The translations under genes were made by a program, and so were the position numbers. A stretch of 8,005 nt of DNA from Phycisphaerae bacterium. GTDB taxonomy: Bacteria > Planctomycetota > Phycisphaerae > JAJVII01. Of this stretch, positions 1 to 5,573 are shown in pieces. Position 1 is the first letter of the stretch; every line of letters starts with the position of its first letter. The notes under the pieces were generated by a model. The model worked only from the letters and a program-made list of their open reading frames with translations, was not told the origin of the DNA and searched no databases. The stretch is from contig JAQTVL010000193.1 in NCBI GenBank assembly GCA_028706835.1, positions 1-8,005 on the forward strand, given 5' to 3'.

Positions 1-1439
1 GCTGCTGGCTGCTGGTCGTCGACGAGGCCCACTGCATATCGCACTGGGGCCACGATTTCCGCCCGGACTACGCCCGCATCGGCACGCTGATCGCCCGGCT
101 GTCGCCGGGCCCAGCGGTCCTCGCCGTCACCGCCACGGCCACCGCCCGCGTCCGCAAGGAAATCGTCGAGCTGCTGGGGCTGGCCAACCGCGACCCGCTG
201 ATTAACCTGAAGGGCATCTATCGGCCGAACCTGCGGATTGCGATCCAGACCGACGCCTACGCGGCTGATCGGCTGGAGGCGATACTGAAGGTGGCGGCCT
301 GGGCGAAGAACGGGTCGATGATCGTCTACGCCGGGTCGCGCGATCGCACGGAGGACCTGGCGACGGACCTGTCAGCCGCCGGCTATCGCGCGGCTGCGTA
401 TCACGCCGGGCTGGACGCGGTGGTCCGGGCGACGCGGCAGGACCGGTTCAATCGTGGCGAGATCGCGATCATCGTCGCGACCAACGCCTTCGGCATGGGC
501 ATCGACAAGCCGGACATCCGCGCGGTCGTCCACTGGCGGCTGCCCGAATCGCTGGAGGCGTATTACCAGGAGATCGGCCGGGCCGGGCGCGACGGCAGGC
601 AGTCGCTCTGCCTGGGGTTCCTGGGCGCGGGCGACGTGAACCAGCTCGAATACATGGTCCGTCAGAACAACCCGTTCCCGTCGGCGGTGGATGCCGAGTA
701 CCGGTCGCTGAAGGCGCTGACCCGCAACGGCGGCGGGCCGATCGAATGGCCGTACAGCGACCTGCACCGCACCGAGGCCCAGGCCAAGCGGATCATCTGC
801 AACTTCCTGGCCCGGTTCGGGGGCGCGACGATCGATCGCAACCGGATCGACCTGGACGCCGGCTGGCGAGGCATGACCGCCGCCCAGCGGAGTTGGATGG
901 ACGAGAAGCGCAAAGCCGACATGGACCGCGTGGGCGAGTTGGAGGCCTTCGCCCACGAGCGCCGCTGCCGGATGCTGGGCTTGCAGGAGTACTTCGGATT
1001 CGCCGATCTCCGCGCGCCCTGCGGGCACTGCGACGTGTGCAAGCCGGTGGAGAAGAAGGCGCCTTCGCGAGCCCAGCGAGCCGGGCCGTCCTCGGCCCCG
1101 CAGGGAGTCGCTACGCCCGGCGAGACAAAGAAACGCCGCCGTCGCAAGAAGGACGTGCTTGCGAAGGCAGTTGCCGGGCCGCCGGCGACAGGCGACGATC
1201 TGACCGACGCCGCGGACGCGGAGTTGTTCGAGCGGCTGCGCGAGTGGCGGGCGAAACGGGCGGGTGGCAAACCGGCCTACACCGTGTGCGGCGACCGGAC
1301 GCTGATCGACCTCGCGCGGTTTCGGCCGACGACGCGGGCCCAACTGGGCGAGATTCACGGCATCGGCGAGAATCGCCTGGCGGCCTACGGCACGGAACTG
1401 CTGGCGCTGCTGGACCGCTACCCGCGGCGACGGGGGTGA
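1..1439 (+). CDS. recQ: RecQ-family ATP-dependent DNA helicase, 5'-truncated by window edge
   Basis: A 3'-to-5' superfamily 2 DNA helicase of the RecQ family, acting in recombination and replication-fork repair. The reading frame is open from base 3 and gives 478 visible residues; Walker A and the Q motif lie outside the window, roughly 140 residues by comparison with E. coli RecQ. Visible motifs in order: DEAH at residues 7-10, followed by the RecQ aromatic-rich loop (SHWGHDFRPDY, 13-23); motif III TATAT at 43-47; motif V (ATNAFGMGIDKPDIR) near 159-173; motif VI (QEIGRAGRDG) at 189-198; a four-Cys zinc site at C322, C340, C343 and C346; and a C-terminal HRDC-like domain at about 404-474. Two departures from E. 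coli RecQ: about 75-80 extra residues between motif VI and the zinc site, and only ~58 residues, including a KKRRRRKK stretch, where the winged-helix domain would normally follow the zinc site. The family is certain; orthology to E. coli recQ rather than a paralogue is less so. It converges on kbl. Confidence 0.95.
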   Translation, partial: CWLLVVDEAHCISHWGHDFRPDYARIGTLIARLSPGPAVLAVTATATARVRKEIVELLGLANRDPLINLKGIYRPNLRIAIQTDAYAADRLEAILKVAAWAKNGSMIVYAGSRDRTEDLATDLSAAGYRAAAYHAGLDAVVRATRQDRFNRGEIAIIVATNAFGMGIDKPDIRAVVHWRLPESLEAYYQEIGRAGRDGRQSLCLGFLGAGDVNQLEYMVRQNNPFPSAVDAEYRSLKALTRNGGGPIEWPYSDLHRTEAQAKRIICNFLARFGGATIDRNRIDLDAGWRGMTAAQRSWMDEKRKADMDRVGELEAFAHERRCRMLGLQEYFGFADLRAPCGHCDVCKPVEKKAPSRAQRAGPSSAPQGVATPGETKKRRRRKKDVLAKAVAGPPATGDDLTDAADAELFERLREWRAKRAGGKPAYTVCGDRTLIDLARFRPTTRAQLGEIHGIGENRLAAYGTELLALLDRYPRRRG

Positions 1440-1455
1440 GGGGTCGTCCGAATGA

Positions 1456-1558
1456 ACCCGCGAAGCGGGTGACGGCGTGTAGCCCCAGGTGAGCGCAGCG
1501 AACCTGGGGTAAGCGTTCCCCCCACCGGCCAGCCCCCGAACGGGGGCGACGGCAGCGT
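1456..1558 (+). repeat. Composite hairpin repeat, left unit
   Basis: First of two inverted copies. It has three modules. Hairpin A1 at 1456-1470 has a 6-bp stem (ACCCGC/GCGGGT) with a GAA triloop. The core at 1478-1509 contains TGTAG followed by an 8-bp stem (CCCCAGGT/ACCTGGGG) around an 11-nt GC-rich loop. Hairpin A3 at 1532-1547 has a GCCCCC/GGGGGC stem and a GAAC loop, followed by GACGGCAGCGT. A1 and A3 are each followed by GACGGC, so they are themselves related modules. The unit starts 16 bases after the recQ stop codon. None of the hairpins is followed by a T-run, so they are not classic intrinsic terminators. No named repeat family is claimed. Confidence 0.85.
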
Positions 1559-1596
1559 GGCGATCCCGCCGCCTGTCGCGCCTCGCTGGCATGGCT

Positions 1597-1699
1597 ACGC
1601 TGCCGTCGCCCTCTTCGAGGGCTTACCACAAAGGGGCAGGGTTCCCCCAGGTTCGCTGCGCTCACCTGGGGCTACATGCCCTCGCCCCGTTCCGGGGCT
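1597..1699 (-). repeat. Composite hairpin repeat, right unit (inverted copy)
   Basis: Reverse-complement copy of the unit at 1456-1558. The core at 1645-1676 is a perfect 32-nt inverted match to 1478-1509, and 1597-1611 is a perfect 15-nt inverted match to 1544-1558. The modules between are diverged but equivalent in position and length (34 versus 33 nt). Its flanking hairpins, read on the minus strand, are GCCCCG-GAA-CGGGGC (1684-1698) and GCCCTC-GAA-GAGGGC (1608-1622). They keep the GAA loop while the stem bases differ in a compensated way from the left copy. A 38-bp spacer (1559-1596) separates the units. The whole could fold as one long cruciform or as a series of small hairpins. Confidence 0.85.
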
Positions 1700-1719
1700 T
1701 TCAAGCGGAAGATCGCGAC

Positions 1720-1800
1720 GCCACCCATCGCTCGCGCGTGGGCTTGCCGGCGATGAACCAGAAGCTTTGCGGGCTCTGGTGCTCTTGGCGCCCTTGGTGG
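1720..1800 (-). repeat. Repeat-like sequence downstream of kbl
   Basis: No gene is seen between the composite repeat and the end of kbl. Two repeat-like pieces are visible. At 1724-1742 a CCCA/TGGG stem encloses an 11-nt GC-rich loop resembling, in length and composition, the loop of the composite-repeat core. At 1774-1800, read on the minus strand, there is an imperfect ~9-nt tandem pattern (CACCAAGGG, CGCCAAGAG, CACCAGAG) that starts 5 bases after the kbl stop codon. No T-run follows, so terminator function is not supported. Assignment as a repeat is by pattern only; copies elsewhere in the genome cannot be seen here. Confidence 0.4.
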
Positions 1801-1804
1801 TGAA

Positions 1805-2983
<1,179 letters not shown>

Positions 2984-3005
2984 TGTCTACTCCAAACTTG
3001 GTGCG

Positions 3006-3069
3006 CCGCTGAGGCGCTGAGGACGCTGAGAAAAACGAAGACGGACTAACCGCAGATGCACGCGGATGG
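3006..3069 (+). repeat. Composite CGCTGAG / CGCAGAT repeat, copy 1
   Basis: Three tandem CGCTGAG units (3007-3031), a CGAAGA spacer motif, then CCGCAGATG and CGCGGATGG (3050-3069). It fills most of the 97-bp gap between the small-protein gene and kbl. Bases 3011-3032 are a perfect 22-nt inverted match to 3487-3508, and the CGAAGA and CGCAGAT parts follow in the same order in both copies. Bases 3006-3031 match the reverse complement of 4144-4169 at 24 of 26 positions. The repeat starts 23 bases upstream of the kbl start codon and would lie in any leader transcript. Confidence 0.8.
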
Positions 3070-3080
3070 CCCCGTTTTGT

Positions 3081-3452
3081 TCATCGGCCGAAGATGCGAT
3101 CGATGAATCGACCCGCTCCCTGCGCCGCAGCGTCGGCAGCGCGGCCGGCCATCTGATCGACAACGTGATTGAGCCATACGCAAATCGCAACGATCAGGAC
3201 CACCGTCAACAGAAGCATCACGGCAAACGGCAGCAACGTACGTGATTTGTGTCGCGCCCGCCGATGCGTGATCGGCTCGGACGTGCGGCATGGCGTGAAC
3301 CGCCCGTTTGTCGTGGCGGTCCGGATGATGCCGAGAACCTGCTCGACAGGGACGCCAAGCGACTCGGCCACGTTCTCGGGCGAATCGCCTGCGCCCAGGC
3401 GCGTCAGCACGAAGTCATCGGTTATGGTGTACTGGTTTTCCATCTGCGTCAT
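3081..3452 (-). CDS. Small single-pass membrane protein with HTH-like N-terminus (unknown function)
   Basis: A 123-residue protein that I do not recognise as a named family. Residues 13-45 (DDFVLTRLGAGDSPENVAESLGVPVEQVLGIIR, seen at 13-45) have the spacing of a helix-turn-helix, with the turn around SLGVP, similar in style to sigma-region-4 or resolvase-type HTHs. A basic stretch follows (RRARHKSR, 64-71). Residues 73-95 form one strongly hydrophobic membrane segment, and the tail is short and amphipathic. A cytosolic DNA-binding N-terminus with an anchored C-terminus is possible but inferred. The start is uncertain: ATG at 3452 or ATG at 3443, neither with a clear Shine-Dalgarno, and both lying inside a CGCAGAT tandem repeat. 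Third-position GC is high, as in its neighbours, which supports coding. The gene is bracketed by inverted composite repeats. Confidence 0.7.
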   Translation of the reverse strand: MTQMENQYTITDDFVLTRLGAGDSPENVAESLGVPVEQVLGIIRTATTNGRFTPCRTSEPITHRRARHKSRTLLPFAVMLLLTVVLIVAICVWLNHVVDQMAGRAADAAAQGAGRFIDRIFGR

Positions 3453-3508
3453 CTGCGAAATCTGCGGGAACGCCGTTTCTTCGCCGTTCTCAGCGTCCTC
3501 AGCGCCTC
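3441..3508 (-). repeat. Composite CGCTGAG / CGCAGAT repeat, copy 2 (inverted)
   Basis: Inverted partner of copy 1. Read on the minus strand it has CGCTGAG units (3487-3508), the CGAAGA motif near 3478-3483, and then a CGCAGAT motif repeated three times at 9-nt spacing (3442-3467). It overlaps the first codons of the small-protein gene and supplies both candidate ATG start codons. It lies just downstream of the DUF5615 stop, so it marks the junction between the two cassettes. Confidence 0.8.
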
Positions 3509-3530
3509 CTGCCGCGGGCGTCAGATGGCG

Positions 3531-3887
3531 TCAGTCTCTCCGGACGCGGATGCTGGCGTCGCTGATAATCCACAGGTCTCCGGGTTCCAGCCTGGTCTCG
3601 ACGAACCAGAACACGCTTTCCACGCGGGCCAGCAGTTGGGACCGGCTCTGCTTGGCAAGGCGGAAAACGATGATCCCGGCGCACTGCCGTGGCGGGTAGT
3701 GACGGATGTCGGCGAAATCCAGGTCGAGCGTCAACAGCACACGGGATTCGTTCGCGCATATGGCAAACAGGTCGTCGTCCGGTGCGCCGCGCATACCCTG
3801 ATCCCACACCGTCAGGGCATCGTGCCCCCGTCGTCGAAGAGCCACAGCGACCTCGGGATGAATGTTCTCATCCGTCTTCAGCCGCAT
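3531..3887 (-). CDS. DUF5615 PIN-like protein (probable toxin of TA pair)
   Basis: A 118-residue protein of the DUF5615 PIN-like family, which is proposed to act as an RNase toxin paired with DUF433 antitoxins. Visible family features are the N-terminal LKTDENIHPEVAVALRRRGHDA (residues 3-24) with acidic D6 and E7, the GMRGAPDDDLF loop with D37-D39 (31-41), and LLTLDLDF with D55 and D57 (51-58). These acidic residues are consistent with a metal-binding PIN-type site. The length is normal for the family and there is no disruption. The ATG shares one base with the upstream stop codon (TGATG) and is preceded by GGAGGTG at 3893-3899, so translation is probably coupled to the antitoxin gene. Nuclease activity is inferred from the family, not shown. 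Confidence 0.85.
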   Translation of the reverse strand: MRLKTDENIHPEVAVALRRRGHDALTVWDQGMRGAPDDDLFAICANESRVLLTLDLDFADIRHYPPRQCAGIIVFRLAKQSRSQLLARVESVFWFVETRLEPGDLWIISDASIRVRRD

Positions 3888-4120
3888 CAGACCACCTCCG
3901 ACGGCAGCGTCACCACCCGGTCCCGTGCCAATTCGGAGGCATACTCAAGCGCCGCCTGGATGTCCTCAGGTTGCAGGTGGTAGGCGGTGGCGGTCGCTTC
4001 CGCGCTCTCTCCGGCGGCAAGATTGTCCAGCACGATCGAGACCATCACTCGCGTGCCTTTGATGCACACTTTTCCGTGGCAGACCTTGGGGTCCGCGGAG
4101 ATTCGTTCTCGCCAATCCAT
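3887..4120 (-). CDS. DUF433 domain protein (probable antitoxin)
   Basis: A 77-residue DUF433 protein. The family signature covers nearly the whole length: RISADPKVCHGKVCIKGTRV at 6-25, the small helical segment VSIVLDNLAAGESAEATATAY at 27-47, and the QPEDIQAALEYASELARDR helix at 50-68. DUF433 proteins have an HTH-like fold and are commonly encoded directly upstream of PIN-like DUF5615 proteins, where they are predicted antitoxins; the same order and a 1-nt overlap are seen here. The ATG has a strong GGAGGTG at 4125-4131. A possible promoter is formed by TAGAAT at 4138-4143 with CTGAGA at 4161-4166 (17-bp spacing), the latter inside the adjoining repeat, but it would leave a very short leader and is weakly supported. 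Confidence 0.87.
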   Translation of the reverse strand: MDWRERISADPKVCHGKVCIKGTRVMVSIVLDNLAAGESAEATATAYHLQPEDIQAALEYASELARDRVVTLPSEVV

Positions 4121-4143
4121 GTCGCACCTCCGCTGTTATTCTA

Positions 4144-4169
4144 CCTCAGCGTCCTCAGCGTCTCAGCGG
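4144..4169 (-). repeat. CGCTGAG tandem repeat, copy 3
   Basis: Three tandem CGCTGAG units on the minus strand, matching 3006-3031 in 24 of 26 bases and lying in the same orientation as the copy at 3487-3508. It sits 5 bases downstream of the tdh stop codon and 23 bases upstream of the DUF433 start, exactly at the tdh / toxin-antitoxin junction. The CGCAGAT part found in the other two copies is absent. Confidence 0.8.
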
Positions 4170-4174
4170 CAAAT

Positions 4175-5224
4175 TCACTCGCTCCACGTCAGCACCACCT
4201 TGCCGCTGTTGCCGGAGCGCATCACTTGAAAACCCTCCTCGAATTTGTCGATCGGGAACCGGTGCGTGATCGCCTTGCTGATGTCCAGGCCGCACTGGAT
4301 CATCATCGTCATCTTGTACCACGTCTCGTACATCTCCCGGCCGTAGATGCCCTTGATCGTCAGGCCGTTGAAGATCACGTAGTTCCAGTCGATCTCCGTC
4401 TTGGGCACCAGGCCGAGCAGGGCGATCTTGCCGCCGTGGGCCATGTTGGCCAGCATGTCGCGGAAGGCAGCCAGGTTGCCGGACATCTCCATGCCCACGT
4501 CGAAGCCTTCCTTCATGCCGAGCTGTTTTTGGGCGTCGGCGATGGAACTGGCCCGCACGTCCAGGGCGAGCGTCGCACCCATCTTGCGGGCCAGGTCCAG
4601 GCGATACGGATTAACGTCGGTGACGACCACGTGCCGTGCGGCGGCGTGGCGGGCGATGGCCGTCGCCATCAGGCCGATCGGGCCGGCCCCGGTGATCAGC
4701 ACGTCCTCGCCGAGCACGTCGAACGACAGGGCCGTGTGGGCCGCGTTGCCCAGCTGATCGAAGCAACTGATCACGTCCTCGGGGATCGACGGGTCCGCTG
4801 CCCACACGTTGGTCACCGGGATGCACAGGTATTCGGCGAACGCGCCGGGCCGATTCACGCCCACGCCGGCCGTGTTCGGGCAGAGGTGCCGCCGCCCAGC
4901 CAGGCAGTTGCGGCACCGGCCGCACACCAGGTGGCCCTCGCCGCTGACCAGCTCGCCGGGGTGGAAGTCGTGGACGTTGTCGCCGACGGCCTCGACGGTG
5001 CCGACGAACTCATGGCCGACGACCATGGGCACGGGGATGGTCTTTCGGGCCCATGCGTCCCAGTTCCAGATGTGGACATCGGTGCCGCAGATGCTGGTCT
5101 TGCGAATTTTGATCAGCACGTCGTTGATGCCGACCTGCGGCACGGGCACGTCCTGCATCCACAGGCCTTCCTCAGCCTTCGCCTTGACCAGCGCCTTCAT
5201 CGTCGTGGGAAGTTTGTTGCTCAC
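4175..5224 (-). CDS. tdh: L-threonine 3-dehydrogenase
   Basis: A zinc-dependent medium-chain dehydrogenase that oxidises L-threonine with NAD+ to 2-amino-3-ketobutyrate, the substrate of Kbl; cytosolic. It is similar to E. coli Tdh along the whole length. With the start used here (349 residues) the catalytic zinc site includes C46 in SICGTDVHI and H71/E72 in VVGHEFVG. The structural zinc cysteines are C101, C104, C107 and C115. The Rossmann motif is GAGPIG at 179-184, with D203 in VTDVN as the likely NAD-binding acidic residue. The start chosen is GTG at 5224: it follows AAGGAA at 5231-5236, lies downstream of a TATAAT element at 5264-5269, and gives a length near the 341 of E. coli. An upstream ATG at 5284 would precede the promoter and lacks a ribosome site; an internal ATG at 5200 matches the E. 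coli N-terminus but also lacks one. Confidence 0.96.
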   Translation of the reverse strand: MSNKLPTTMKALVKAKAEEGLWMQDVPVPQVGINDVLIKIRKTSICGTDVHIWNWDAWARKTIPVPMVVGHEFVGTVEAVGDNVHDFHPGELVSGEGHLVCGRCRNCLAGRRHLCPNTAGVGVNRPGAFAEYLCIPVTNVWAADPSIPEDVISCFDQLGNAAHTALSFDVLGEDVLITGAGPIGLMATAIARHAAARHVVVTDVNPYRLDLARKMGATLALDVRASSIADAQKQLGMKEGFDVGMEMSGNLAAFRDMLANMAHGGKIALLGLVPKTEIDWNYVIFNGLTIKGIYGREMYETWYKMTMMIQCGLDISKAITHRFPIDKFEEGFQVMRSGNSGKVVLTWSE

Positions 5225-5230
5225 TGGTAA

Positions 5231-5236
5231 TTCCTT
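5231..5236 (-). promoter_or_regulatory. Ribosome binding site for tdh (decides GTG start)
   Basis: AAGGAA on the minus strand, six bases upstream of GTG at 5224. No comparable site precedes the ATG codons at 5284 or 5200, so this site favours the GTG start. Confidence 0.6.
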
Positions 5237-5263
5237 ATGAGTGTCGCGGTGAATGAATGGCAG

Positions 5264-5292
5264 ATTATACGGAGGAAGAGGCAAATGCGGAA
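5264..5292 (-). promoter_or_regulatory. Candidate sigma-70-type promoter of tdh
   Basis: A perfect TATAAT on the minus strand at 5264-5269, unusual in this GC-rich context. The hexamer 17 bp upstream (5287-5292, TTCCGC) matches TTGACA only at the first two positions, so the -35 is weak. Transcription would begin near 5257, giving a leader of about 33 nt that contains the AAGGAA ribosome site. It lies downstream of the terminator and the hairpin repeat pair, as expected for the start of a new transcription unit. Confidence 0.45.
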
Positions 5293-5361
5293 TGCGGAAT
5301 TCGCGACGGGTTGGCCGAATGTGGAGCCTGTCCGCTGGCGGCGGCGTCGGAAGCTTATCTT

Positions 5362-5454
5362 TTTGTGGAGTGCGGGAGCGCAGCTCCCGCTTTGGCTCGC
5401 TGCGATACCCCGGTGCTCGTCCAAAGCGGTAGCTTCGCTACCGCAGTCCACAAA
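5362..5454. repeat. REPIN-like inverted pair of hairpin repeats
   Basis: Two 34-nt palindromic units, 5362-5395 and 5421-5454, head to head with a 25-bp spacer. Unit 1 has the stem GCGGGAGC/GCTCCCGC (8 bp) with a GCA triloop. Unit 2, read on the minus strand, has GCGGTAGC/GCTACCGC with a GAA triloop. Both carry TTTGTGGA on the outer side and CTTTGG on the inner side. They differ at only four positions: one in the loop, one outside the stem (GGAG versus GGAC), and two forming a compensated pair (G-C versus T-A). The remainder of the 349-bp gap between tdh and the terminator shows no convincing gene; a short GCGGAAT duplication lies at 5287-5300. Confidence 0.85.
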
Positions 5455-5486
5455 CAGCGAAGAGTCACGGGCGGTGCTCGCCAACG

Positions 5487-5514
5487 CAAAAGCCCCCGAC
5501 CTCTGGCGGGGGCT
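5487..5514 (-). terminator. Intrinsic terminator after the PEP-CTERM gene
   Basis: On the minus strand, an 8-bp perfect stem AGCCCCCG/CGGGGGCT encloses an 8-nt loop (CCAGAGGT) and is followed by TTTT (the T-run begins with the last stem base). It lies 60 bases downstream of the TAA at 5574-5576 and upstream of the tdh promoter, so it separates the two minus-strand transcription units. The T-run is short, so efficiency is uncertain. Confidence 0.75.
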
Positions 5515-5573
5515 CTCGCGTCCATAAGGAAGCATCGTCCGGAACGCCCGGCGAAGGGCCGGACGGACCGGGG

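Noticed and set aside
1456..1470. Hairpin after recQ as an intrinsic terminator
   Set aside because: The stem is good but GACGG follows instead of a T-run, and the same module recurs within the repeat, so it is better explained as part of the element.
372..1592. Long minus-strand open frame (406 aa) opposite recQ
   Set aside because: It lies antisense to a gene with all RecQ motifs, has an Arg/Pro/Ala-rich composition typical of high-GC shadow frames, and shows no recognisable domain.
3442..3508. CRISPR-like array from the regularly spaced CGCAGAT and CGCTGAG units
   Set aside because: The units are 7-9 nt and nearly contiguous with no spacers of CRISPR length, and no cas genes are present.
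3689..5230. Plus-strand open frame (513 aa) opposite tdh and the toxin-antitoxin pair
   Set aside because: It overlaps three well-supported minus-strand genes and crosses their junctions; the composition is shadow-like.
5225..5284. Upstream ATG start for tdh at 5284
   Set aside because: It would lie upstream of the TATAAT element, lacks a ribosome site, and adds a 20-residue leader without family similarity.
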